A stretch of 64,000 bases of DNA, from positions 36,073-100,072 of the forward strand of contig JBOIEQ010000001.1 of the NCBI GenBank assembly GCA_050741255.1, read 5' to 3'. A program made the position numbers and the translations under genes. This document shows, piece by piece, positions 43,253 through 51,339 of the stretch. The notes under the pieces were generated by a model, which ran no database searches, was not told where the DNA came from, and saw only the letters and a list, made by a program, of their open reading frames with translations. How positions within the stretch are numbered: position 1 is the first letter of the stretch; the number at the start of each line of letters is the position of its first letter. The stretch comes from CAZXNF01 sp050741255. GTDB taxonomy: Bacteria > Pseudomonadota > Gammaproteobacteria > Burkholderiales > SG8-41.

Positions 43253-43333
43253 GAGCAGGATTCGGGATTCAGGATCCGGGATTCAAGATCACAAGACCGT
43301 TTTGCGCTGAATCCTGAATCCCGAATCCTGCTC
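43253..43333. repeat. Interrupted palindrome, period-7 type (GGGATTC units), copy 1
   Basis: The left arm holds gapless 7-mers AGGATTC, GGGATTC, AGGATCC and GGGATTC (43257-43284); the right arm (43307-43333) is complementary to it with few mismatches. The loop is about 20 bases. The right arm touches the stop codon of the upstream HAD/ECH gene (TAG at 43335-43337), and the left arm ends about 15 bases before the thiolase ATG. Confidence 0.88.
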
Positions 43334-43334
43334 C

Positions 43335-45836
43335 CTAGTTCCTCAACGGCTTGCCGGTCTTGAGCATGGTCTCGATCCGGGCCTGCGTCTTCTCGGTCGC
43401 CAGCAGTTCCATGAAATGCCGGCGCTCGAGATCCAGCAGCCATTTTTCGTCCACCAGGCTGCCCGCTTCCACCTCTCCGCCGCACATGACTTCGGCCACC
43501 TTGCAGCCGATCAGGTAGTCGTGCTCGGAGATGAAGCCGCCGGCCAGCATGTTGCTCATGTACGCCTTCAGCGTGGCGATGACGGAACGGCCGGCCACCG
43601 GAATCGCGCGCGACTTCAGCGGCGGCCGGTAGCCGGCCTCGGCCAGCGCGCGGGCCTCCTGCCTGGCGATATGCAGCAGTTCGAAGCGGTTCATGACGAT
43701 GCGGTCGGTGGCGCGGAGATAGCCGAGGTCGCGCGCGTGCTCGGCGCTCTTGCCGACCTGGGCGGTCGCCACCGCCTCGAAGGACCGGCGGATGAAGGGA
43801 AAGACGTCGCCGCCCTTCGCGTCTTCCGCCGCGCGACGGGCGAATTCCTTGCAACCCCCGCCCGCGGGGATCAGCCCCACACCGGCTTCGACCAGCCCAA
43901 TGTAGGACTCCAGTGTCGCCACCGCACGGTCGCAGTGCATGATGAACTCGCAGCCCCCGCCCAGCGCAAGTCCGTCCACCGCGGCAACCGTCGGCACCAT
44001 CGAATAGCGCAATTCGCCGGTCGTGTGCTGGAACTGCGCGACCAGCCGTTCGACCTCGGCCAGTTTGCCGGCCATCAACTGGTCGGCCACGTTCAGCTTG
44101 CGGGCCGCCTGCAGCACCACGGCCTCGGCCGCCCGCCGGAACTTCTTGAACAACTGGCTGGCAGCCGACGGCGGCTCACGCCGCTCCCCGCCGCCCGCGG
44201 TCGTCTTCTTGAGGTTCGCGCCGACCGAAAACGGCGGTTCGGTCTGCCAGAGTACGAGCGCGGAGAATCCCGACTCCGCGCGATCGATGGCTTCCAGCAC
44301 CCCATCCAGCACGTCGTCGCCGATCGCGTGCATCTTGCTTTTGAAGCTGAGGATCGCGATATCGTCCCCGGTCGTCCACATCCGCACCGCATCGGTTTCG
44401 AACACCGCCGTGCCGTAGGTGACCTGTTCGCCGCGCAAACGGTCGGGAAACAACTGGCGTCGGTAGACCGGCAGTGTCGAACGCGGGACGTCGCGTTGGG
44501 CGCCCGGTGAATACGAGCCCTGCGGCCCATGCACGCCCGTGCGGCCGTCCGTGACCCACGCGGGCAGGGGCACGTTCGCCATCGTCTTGCCGGCCGCGAT
44601 GTCCTCGGCGATCCAGCCCGCCACCTGCTGCCAGCCCGCGGCCTGCCAGATCTCGAACGGGCCCTCGTTCCAGCCGAAGCCCCAGCGGATCGCGAAATCG
44701 AGATCACGCGCGTTGTCGGCGATGTCGGCGAGATGCACCGCGCAGTAATGGAACGCGTCGCGGAAGATGGACCACAGGAACACCGCCTGCGGATGCGTGG
44801 ACGCGTGCAGCGCGGCGAAACGCGCCGCCCAGTCCTTGTTCTTCAGGATCTCCGCGATCGCGTCGTCGGCCTTGCCTGCGGAGACGCGGTACTGGCCGGT
44901 GGTCGTGTCGAGCACCTGGATGTCGCGGCCGACCTTCTGGTACACACCGCGCTTGGACTTCTGCCCGAGCGCACCCTGTTCGATGAGCGTCTTCAGCCAG
45001 GCGGGGGTCGCGTAGAACCGGTACCAGGGATCGTCCGGCAGCGTGTCCGCCATGGTCTTCACCACGTGGGCGAAGGTATCGAGGCCGACAACATCGGCGG
45101 TACGGAAGGTGGCGCTTTTCGGCCGGCCGATCGAGGGTCCCGTCAGCGCATCGACCTCGTCGAAGCCGAGTTTCAGGCCTTCGGCGTGATAAATCGTCGC
45201 CAGCATGGAAAACACGCCGACGCGGTTGGCGATGAAGTTGGGCGTGTCCTTGGCGCGGATCACGCCCTTGCCGAGCGTCGTGACGAGGAAACGCTCGAGG
45301 TGGTCGAGCATGGCCGCGTCGCTCGTACGCGCCGGGATCAGCTCGACGAGGTGCATGTAACGCGGCGGGTTGAAGAAATGCACGCCGCAGAAACGCGGCC
45401 GTACCGCCTCGGGCATTGCTTCGGCCAGGCGGTTGATGGACAGGCCAGAGGTGTTGCTCGCGAAGATCGTGTGCTCGCCCAGATGCGGCGCGACCTTCTT
45501 GTAGAGGTCCGCCTTCCAGTCCATGCGCTCGGAGATCGCCTCGATCACGAGATCGCACTCTTTCAGGCGGGGCAGGTGCTGCTCGTAGTTCGCGGCCTCT
45601 ATGAAGTTCACGCGGCGGGCCGAGGCGAGCGGGCTGGGCTCGAGTTTCTTCAGCCCTTCGATCCCCTTGTTCGCGATGCCGTTGGGGTCACCCTCCTTCG
45701 CCGGCAGGTCGAACAGGATGGGTTCGACGTCCGCGTTGGCCAGATGGGCCGCAATCTGTGCGCCCATCACGCCGGCGCCGAGGACGGCGACGCGGCGGAC
45801 GTGAAACGCAGGGGACGATGACGATGCGGCGGGCAT
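43335..45836 (-). CDS. 3-hydroxyacyl-CoA dehydrogenase/enoyl-CoA hydratase fusion (FadN-type order)
   Basis: An 833-residue bifunctional protein with the dehydrogenase first: NAD motif VAVLGAGVMGAQIAAHLANA (about 16-35), the HAD signature HFFNPPRYMHLVEL, then HAD C-terminal domains, and a crotonase domain from about 490 to 700 (VDGLALGGGCEFIMHCDRAV, GAVG-like LVEAGVGLIPAGGGCKE). This order is that of FadN-type proteins, opposite to E. coli FadB/FadJ. It hydrates enoyl-CoA and oxidises 3-hydroxyacyl-CoA with NAD+. Paired with the thiolase downstream. Confidence 0.92.
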   Translation of the reverse strand: MPAASSSSPAFHVRRVAVLGAGVMGAQIAAHLANADVEPILFDLPAKEGDPNGIANKGIEGLKKLEPSPLASARRVNFIEAANYEQHLPRLKECDLVIEAISERMDWKADLYKKVAPHLGEHTIFASNTSGLSINRLAEAMPEAVRPRFCGVHFFNPPRYMHLVELIPARTSDAAMLDHLERFLVTTLGKGVIRAKDTPNFIANRVGVFSMLATIYHAEGLKLGFDEVDALTGPSIGRPKSATFRTADVVGLDTFAHVVKTMADTLPDDPWYRFYATPAWLKTLIEQGALGQKSKRGVYQKVGRDIQVLDTTTGQYRVSAGKADDAIAEILKNKDWAARFAALHASTHPQAVFLWSIFRDAFHYCAVHLADIADNARDLDFAIRWGFGWNEGPFEIWQAAGWQQVAGWIAEDIAAGKTMANVPLPAWVTDGRTGVHGPQGSYSPGAQRDVPRSTLPVYRRQLFPDRLRGEQVTYGTAVFETDAVRMWTTGDDIAILSFKSKMHAIGDDVLDGVLEAIDRAESGFSALVLWQTEPPFSVGANLKKTTAGGGERREPPSAASQLFKKFRRAAEAVVLQAARKLNVADQLMAGKLAEVERLVAQFQHTTGELRYSMVPTVAAVDGLALGGGCEFIMHCDRAVATLESYIGLVEAGVGLIPAGGGCKEFARRAAEDAKGGDVFPFIRRSFEAVATAQVGKSAEHARDLGYLRATDRIVMNRFELLHIARQEARALAEAGYRPPLKSRAIPVAGRSVIATLKAYMSNMLAGGFISEHDYLIGCKVAEVMCGGEVEAGSLVDEKWLLDLERRHFMELLATEKTQARIETMLKTGKPLRN

Positions 45837-45895
45837 GCGGATTCTCCGGCGAGGGCGGAAATGTTAGCACGCACGCGGAGCGTGCCCGGCGGACG

Positions 45896-45927
45896 GAAAA
45901 ACGGCCGCAGCACTGCGCTGCGGCCGT
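45896..45927 (-). terminator. Rho-independent terminator of fadL
   Basis: On the minus strand a perfect 11-bp stem (ACGGCCGCAGC/GCTGCGGCCGT) with a 5-base loop is followed by a run of T. It lies 22 bases after the fadL stop and separates fadL from the HAD/ECH gene. Confidence 0.92.
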
Positions 45928-45949
45928 CGGCGTGGTCCTGCCGTCGCGA

Positions 45950-47227
45950 CTAGAAGCGGTAGGTGACCTGTCCGCCGAGGATGTTCACGTAGGACTTGTA
46001 GCTGCCGACCACGTTGCCACCGCCGGTGGCGAGCTGCAGGTTGTTGATGTTGCCGTCGCTGACGAACAGGTGCGCGTAGCCGACGTCAAAGGTGAGATCC
46101 TTCGACGGCCGGTACTTCGCGCCCACCGACAGCCACGTGCGGTTGTTGTCCGGCAGGAAGGTGGTGCGCGTCGCGTCGGTGACCGGGCTCTTGTCGTAGG
46201 CCACGCCGGCTTTCAGCATCCATGCCTGGTTCAGGTCGTAGTTCAGGCCGAGGCCCGCGCGGTAGGTGTTGCGGAACAGCAGGTTGAAGGTGGACACCGC
46301 GCCGCCGGGCGGCGTGGCCAGCACGGGAGTCTGCGCGATCAGTTGCGGCGACTGCACGACATCCCATTTCGTGTAGGTGTAATCGGCCAGCAACTGCACG
46401 TCGCCGAAGCGCTGCGAGCCGCTCAGGCTCCAGGTATCGGGCACCTTGATGGAGAGTGCGACGTCGCCGACGGGGTTCAATGGCGAGTTGCTCGAGAACT
46501 GGCCATCCATGTTGTACTTGATCGTCGAGCGGTACGACAGGCCGATGCGCGTGTTCACCGCGGGCATCAGCATCGCACCGACATTCCAGCCCCACCCCGT
46601 GTCGCTGACCTGGATGTTGGCGTAGCGTTCGACGCCGCCGATCGGGATCGAGCGATTGATCGTGATCGAGCCCTGCTGGATGCTGAAGCCGCCGCCGAGG
46701 GACAGCCAGTCCGTGACCTTCCAGGCCAGGCTGGGATTGATGTCGATCGTCTTCACCTCCGAGTGCTGCGACTGGAAGCGGCCGATGAAGCTGGCGTCGT
46801 ACTCCGTCTTCAGCCCGAACGGCACCGACACCCCCACACCCGCCCACAGCGAATCGGTGAGTTGCCAAGACACGTAGGCGTTGGGAATGCCCGAAACGCC
46901 GCCCGCGTCGCCGCCGTTGTCGCCGCCCGCGGGCGCGAAGGCGCCCAGGCCGTTGCGGGAGGCCCCGCTGTTGGTGAACTTCGCGGACGGCTGCACGAAC
47001 TCGAGAGAACCGCTGACCTGGCGTCCGGGCAGCAGGGTCATGCCGGCCGGATTGAAGAAGATGGTGCTGGCGTTCTCCGCCGCCGCGCCCTGGCCGGAGT
47101 AGGCGTTGCCCAGACCGCTGGCGTTCTGCTCGATCAGGGCGAAACCCGAAGCCTGCGCCCCGCCCGCGACAAGCATGGAGGTCATGGCACCCGCGACGGC
47201 GATACATGAAATCTTCATGCGAAACAT
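45950..47227 (-). CDS. fadL: Outer-membrane long-chain fatty acid transporter, FadL/OmpP1 family
   Basis: A 425-residue outer-membrane beta-barrel with a signal peptide of about 26 residues (ending GGAQA), the FadL hatch-like start SGFALIEQNASGLGNAYSGQ, and the FNPAGMTLLPG segment. It ends in the typical terminal aromatic (VTYRF). It admits long-chain fatty acids or other hydrophobic compounds to the periplasm. AGGGGA lies 7-8 bases before the ATG at 47227, supporting it over the ATG three codons later. A strong terminator follows. Confidence 0.93.
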   Translation of the reverse strand: MFRMKISCIAVAGAMTSMLVAGGAQASGFALIEQNASGLGNAYSGQGAAAENASTIFFNPAGMTLLPGRQVSGSLEFVQPSAKFTNSGASRNGLGAFAPAGGDNGGDAGGVSGIPNAYVSWQLTDSLWAGVGVSVPFGLKTEYDASFIGRFQSQHSEVKTIDINPSLAWKVTDWLSLGGGFSIQQGSITINRSIPIGGVERYANIQVSDTGWGWNVGAMLMPAVNTRIGLSYRSTIKYNMDGQFSSNSPLNPVGDVALSIKVPDTWSLSGSQRFGDVQLLADYTYTKWDVVQSPQLIAQTPVLATPPGGAVSTFNLLFRNTYRAGLGLNYDLNQAWMLKAGVAYDKSPVTDATRTTFLPDNNRTWLSVGAKYRPSKDLTFDVGYAHLFVSDGNINNLQLATGGGNVVGSYKSYVNILGGQVTYRF

Positions 47228-47336
47228 GAGGTTGTCCCCTTTGGTTTCCTGGTCCGTGTTGTCATGAGTCGATGTCGTCGCTGAGGGGCGATGCCGACCG
47301 AGGAATCCCGCACATTCTTACCCTGCGCTCGCGTGT

Positions 47337-47762
47337 TTACAACACCCCGCCATCCGGTTGTTGTGCCGCTGCAACAGCCCGCGGCCGGCGATTGGCATCC
47401 ACGGCAACGTAAGTCAGCACCGCCTCGGTGACTTTCTGGCTCTGCTCGCTCGAACGGTCGCGCTGGGCGTAGACCTCGACTCTGACCGTGATGGAAGTGC
47501 GGCCGATGCGCACGATGTCGGCGTACAGGCTCACCAGGTCGCCGACCAGCACCGGCTGCTTGAAGTGAAACGAGTTCACCGCCACCGTCGCCACCCGCCC
47601 GCGGGCGGCGCGGATGGCCGGGATGCTGCCCGCGATGTCCACCTGAGACATCACCCAGCCGCCGAAAATATCGCCGCTGTGATTGGCGTCCGCGGGCATC
47701 GTCACCAGCCGCAGGGTGGGCTCCTTCGCCGGGAGGCGATCGTTCTGCTCCGCCCCGCTCAT
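47337..47762 (-). CDS. Acyl-CoA thioesterase, YciA-like hotdog protein
   Basis: A 141-residue hotdog-fold thioesterase with the catalytic stretch NHSGDIFGGWVMSQVD and FKQPVLVGDLVSLYADI. YciA-type enzymes hydrolyse a range of acyl-CoAs to free acid and CoA and may relieve CoA trapping. The ATG overlaps the acyl-CoA ligase stop by 4 bases, so ligase and thioesterase are co-translated. Confidence 0.9.
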   Translation of the reverse strand: MSGAEQNDRLPAKEPTLRLVTMPADANHSGDIFGGWVMSQVDIAGSIPAIRAARGRVATVAVNSFHFKQPVLVGDLVSLYADIVRIGRTSITVRVEVYAQRDRSSEQSQKVTEAVLTYVAVDANRRPRAVAAAQQPDGGVL

Positions 47763-49567
47763 CCCGCGCGGCCCTCGTACATGCGGTCGAGGTCGGCGTT
47801 GAATTTCTCCATGACCTTGGCGCGCTTGAGTTTCATGGTCGGCGTCAATAGGCCGTTTTCCACCGTCCAGGGATCGAGCGTCAGCGTCGCCCGCCGCACC
47901 TGCCCGTAGCCCGGGAACTCCTTCAGTTGCGCGCCGATCCGCGCCAGCGCCAGTTGCTGGGCCGGCTTGCCGTTCAGGTTGTCGCGCGCCTCGGGGGCGA
48001 GCGCGGCCTGTTCGGCGGCCTTGCGCCAGAGATCGGCGTTAAGCACGACGATGATCGACAGGTAGGGCTTGCCCTCGCCGATCAGCATGACCTGCTCGAA
48101 CAGGGTGTCGCGCACGATCGCAGCCTCCATGTCCGCCGGCGGAATCTTCTCGCCGTTCGACATGACGATGATGTCCTTGATGCGGCCGGTGATCGTGATG
48201 TGTCCCTGGGCGTCGATGCGCGCGGTGTCGCCGGTGTTGAGCCAGCCGTCCGGGCCGATCATCGCCCGGGTGGCCTCCTCGTTGCCCCAGTAGCCCAGCA
48301 TCACGTTGGGGCCCCTGCACAGCAGCGCGTCCTTGTCCCCGAGCTTGACCTGCACGCCGGGAACGGCCCTGCCCACGCTCTCCGGCAGGTTGTCCGCGGG
48401 GCTGTTGGCCGCGATCACCGGGCTCGTCTCGGTCAGTCCGTAGCCCTGCAGCACGGCGAGCCCGAGCCCGATGAACACGCGCGCGATCTCCGGCGACAGC
48501 GCGGCGCCGCCGGAGATCGCCACCTTCATGCGGCCGCCCAGCCGGGCGAGAATTTTTTTCGCCACCAGCGCGTTCAGCACCGGCCACAGCAGGAAGGACG
48601 GCTTCCACGACCCACGCCCCTGCGCGTGCTCGAAGCGGGCGTAGCCCACTTCGACCGCCAGTTCGAAGAGCTTTTTGCGCAGCGGCGGCCCGTCCGCGAG
48701 CTTCGAGCGGATCGCGTTGTTGACCCGCTCGTAGATGCGCGGCACCGAAATCAGCATGGTCGGCCGCTGCGTCTGCAGGTCTTCGCCGAGTTGCGTCACC
48801 GAACGGGCGAACGCCACCGGCGCGCCGCACATCATGGTCAGGTAGTAGCCGGCCGTGCGTTCCAGCGTGTGCGACAGCGGCAGGAAGGACAGGAACAGGT
48901 CTTCCGCCGTGGGTGCCAGCACGGTCGAGCTCGCGGCGGCATTGGACAGGATGTTGTGGTGCGAGAGCATCACGCCCTTGGGCCGGCCCGTCGTGCCCGA
49001 GGTGTACACGATGGAGGCCAGCGCCTGCGGGTCGCGCGGCAGATGCCGCGTCGCCCCGCCGTCAGCGGGCAGCCAGTCGGCGGCGGCCACCAGCCGGGGC
49101 TCCGCAGGGTCGGCCACCGGCTTGACGGTCACGATCCGCATCAGCGTCTTCAGGTCACCGATGCAGGGCTTGAGTGCCTTCCATTGCTCGGCGGTCTCGA
49201 TCAGCAGCACCTTGCAGCCCGCGTTGCCCATGATATAGGCCGCGTTGTCCGGCCGGTCCTGGGTGTAGAGCGGCACGCCGACCAGTCCAAGCCCCAGCGC
49301 CGCCTGGTCAAAGATCACCCATTCCGGCGAGTTGCGCAGCATGATGCCCACGCGGTCGCCGGGGGCGAGATTTTCTTTCTCCAGCGCCGCCTGCCAGCGT
49401 GCGACCTGGCGGTCGATCTGCGCCCAGGTGTAGTCGCGCCAGTTGCCGTGCTCCGCGTTGAAATCGCGGTAGGCCATCGCGTCCGGCGTGCGCGTGACGC
49501 GCGCCGCGAACAGTCCGTCGAGCGTGACGGCTTCTTCCAGGGTCACCACATGGGCTCTGAGCGTCAT
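47759..49567 (-). CDS. Long-chain acyl-CoA synthetase (AMP-forming)
   Basis: A 602-residue adenylate-forming enzyme of the FAA1/FadD class. ATP motif YTSGTTGRPKGVMLSH, the GYGLTETSPV stretch, GWLNTGDTARID and the A10-type lysine region near the end (TPTMKLKRAKVMEKF) are present. It activates fatty acids to acyl-CoA for the beta-oxidation genes around it. Coupled with the thioesterase by an ATGA overlap. Confidence 0.93.
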   Translation of the reverse strand: MTLRAHVVTLEEAVTLDGLFAARVTRTPDAMAYRDFNAEHGNWRDYTWAQIDRQVARWQAALEKENLAPGDRVGIMLRNSPEWVIFDQAALGLGLVGVPLYTQDRPDNAAYIMGNAGCKVLLIETAEQWKALKPCIGDLKTLMRIVTVKPVADPAEPRLVAAADWLPADGGATRHLPRDPQALASIVYTSGTTGRPKGVMLSHHNILSNAAASSTVLAPTAEDLFLSFLPLSHTLERTAGYYLTMMCGAPVAFARSVTQLGEDLQTQRPTMLISVPRIYERVNNAIRSKLADGPPLRKKLFELAVEVGYARFEHAQGRGSWKPSFLLWPVLNALVAKKILARLGGRMKVAISGGAALSPEIARVFIGLGLAVLQGYGLTETSPVIAANSPADNLPESVGRAVPGVQVKLGDKDALLCRGPNVMLGYWGNEEATRAMIGPDGWLNTGDTARIDAQGHITITGRIKDIIVMSNGEKIPPADMEAAIVRDTLFEQVMLIGEGKPYLSIIVVLNADLWRKAAEQAALAPEARDNLNGKPAQQLALARIGAQLKEFPGYGQVRRATLTLDPWTVENGLLTPTMKLKRAKVMEKFNADLDRMYEGRAG

Positions 49568-49590
49568 GACGCCTCCTCGGGCAGGGTCAA

Positions 49591-50418
49591 TTATTCTAGG
49601 AACAAGTCAGGATACAGCGGAATGCCGGGGGTCACGGCGTAGCGCTCGAAATCGGTCACGCCCGCCGCGCGCAGGACGTCCTCGTCGATATGGAAATTGC
49701 CGCTCGCGCCGGGGGCGCGGCTGTCGCGGCAGAGGACGGCGTGCGCCGCATCCGCCATGATCGCGGGCTTGCGGCTGGCGCGCAGGATCGCGGGCGGGAA
49801 ATTGACCTCGATCGCCGCGGTCGCGATGGTGGTCTTCGGCCACAGCGAATTGACCGCGATGCCGTCGTCCGCGAACTCCGCCGCCATGCCCAGCGTGCAC
49901 AGGCTCATGCCGTACTTCGAGATCGTATAGGCGGTGTGGTGCTTGAACCACTTCGGGGCGAGCGACAACGGCGGCCCCAGATTGAGGATATGGGCGTTGG
50001 CCGCGCGCTTCAGGTGCGGCACGCAGGCCCGGCTCATGAGGAAGGTCGCGCGCGTGTTGACGCCCAGCATCAGGTCGAAGCGCTTGGCCGGCGTATCCAG
50101 CGTGCCGGTGAGCGCAATCGCGCTGGCGTTGTTCACCAGGATGTCGATGCCGCCGAAGGCCCCGACGGCCTGCGCGACCGCGGCGTCGATCGCCTGGTCG
50201 TCGCGCACGTCGAGCTGGATCGCCATCGCCCGCCCGCCGGCCTGCTCCACTTCCGCCGCCACCGTGTGGATGGTGCCCGCGAGCTTCGCATGCGGCTCCG
50301 CAGTCTTGGCGGCGAGCACGAGGTTGGCGCCGTCGCGCGCGCAGCGCAGCGCGATCTCGCGGCCGATGCCGCGGCTCGCGCCGGTGATGAAGATGGTCTT
50401 GCCGTTCAGGCTGCTCAC
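49591..50418 (-). CDS. SDR-family oxidoreductase, HSDL2-like
   Basis: A 275-residue short-chain dehydrogenase resembling the N-terminal domain of HSDL2: cofactor motif TGASRGIGREIAL, NNASAI, and the canonical YxxxK in HHTAYTISKYGMS. GPPLSLAPKWFKHH is characteristic of the HSDL2 group. These proteins are linked with fatty-acid metabolism, but the substrate is not established. It lies between the acyl-CoA ligase and the enoyl-CoA hydratase. Confidence 0.88.
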   Translation of the reverse strand: MSSLNGKTIFITGASRGIGREIALRCARDGANLVLAAKTAEPHAKLAGTIHTVAAEVEQAGGRAMAIQLDVRDDQAIDAAVAQAVGAFGGIDILVNNASAIALTGTLDTPAKRFDLMLGVNTRATFLMSRACVPHLKRAANAHILNLGPPLSLAPKWFKHHTAYTISKYGMSLCTLGMAAEFADDGIAVNSLWPKTTIATAAIEVNFPPAILRASRKPAIMADAAHAVLCRDSRAPGASGNFHIDEDVLRAAGVTDFERYAVTPGIPLYPDLFLE

Positions 50419-50472
50419 GCCGGTTTCCTTCTCACCGCCGAACCGCAGAGGACGGCAGAAAATTCACGCATT

Positions 50473-50545
50473 GAACCACAGAGGCACAGAGACACGGAGA
50501 ACTGCAATCAAGGTTTTCCTCCGTGCCTCTGTGCCTCTGTGGTTC
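50473..50545. repeat. Interrupted palindrome, period-8 type (CACAGAGG units)
   Basis: The arms 50473-50499 and 50519-50545 are complementary over 27 bases with a single mismatch; each consists of 8-base units CACAGAGG, CACAGAGA and CACGGAG. The loop is 19 bases. The element begins 3 bases after the enoyl-CoA hydratase stop (minus strand). A degenerate extra unit (CGCAGAGG at about 50443) lies beyond it. Confidence 0.92.
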
Positions 50546-50548
50546 CGT

Positions 50549-51334
50549 TCAGTTGCCTTTGAACTTCGGCGCACGCTTTTCCACAAACGCCGTCACGCCT
50601 TCCGCCAGGTCCGCCGTCCGCGCGCAGCGCGCGAAGGCTTCCACTTCGGCCTGCAGTTGCGCCGCGAGATCACGGTCGTGGCTCGCGTTGACGAGCGCCT
50701 TGGTTTCCGCGAAGGCGCGCGTCGGGCCCGCCGCCAGCCGCGCGGCGAATTCCGCCGTGCGTACTGCCAGTTCCGCGTCGGGCACCACGCGATTCACGAG
50801 GCCGAGCCGTTGCGCGGTTTCCGCATCGAACGGCTCGGACAGCAGCATCAGTTCCAGCGCGCGGCGGGTGCCGAGGATGCGCGGCAGGAAGTACGTGCTG
50901 CCGCCGTCCGGGCTGGTCGCAATCCGGCTGTAGGCCATCGTGAGGGTCGTGCCGGCCGCGGCAATGGCGAGGTCGGCGGCCGCGAGGAGGCTCATGCCCG
51001 CCCCGGCCACGGCGCCGTGCACGCTCGCCAGTACCGGCTTGGCGGCCTGCCGCAGCGCGGTGATGGCCGCGTGCAGTTCGTGCGCGAGTTCGGAAATCAT
51101 CCCGGGCAGCACGGCGAGATGGGCATGGAACAGCGCCACGTCCCCGCCGGCGAGAAAGGCCTTGCCCGCGCCGCGCAGCACGATGACGCGCGCGGCGGCA
51201 TCCCCGGCCGCGTCCTCGCACGCGCGCCTCAGGGCCACGATCATTTCGCCGTCCATGGCATTGAGGACGGCGGGACGGTTCAGGGTGATCGTCGCGACGG
51301 GACCGTCGCGGCTGAGCAGCACGCGGTCGGACAT
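50549..51334 (-). CDS. Enoyl-CoA hydratase/isomerase (crotonase family)
   Basis: A 261-residue crotonase-fold protein with oxyanion-hole segments RGAGKAFLAGGDVALF and VHGAVAGAGMSLLAAADLAI. Hydration of enoyl-CoA or double-bond shift is expected; the glutamate pair of classical hydratases is not clearly present (ILGTRRALELML follows the DGGSTYFLPR region), so isomerase or another crotonase activity is possible. It lies 5 bases after the fadE stop. Confidence 0.9.
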   Translation of the reverse strand: MSDRVLLSRDGPVATITLNRPAVLNAMDGEMIVALRRACEDAAGDAAARVIVLRGAGKAFLAGGDVALFHAHLAVLPGMISELAHELHAAITALRQAAKPVLASVHGAVAGAGMSLLAAADLAIAAAGTTLTMAYSRIATSPDGGSTYFLPRILGTRRALELMLLSEPFDAETAQRLGLVNRVVPDAELAVRTAEFAARLAAGPTRAFAETKALVNASHDRDLAAQLQAEVEAFARCARTADLAEGVTAFVEKRAPKFKGN

Positions 51335-51339
51335 GGCGT

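Noticed and set aside
43253..43333. CRISPR-like array from the regular short repeats
   Set aside because: Units are 7-8 bases and gapless with no spacers; the structure is an inverted repeat of tandem units.
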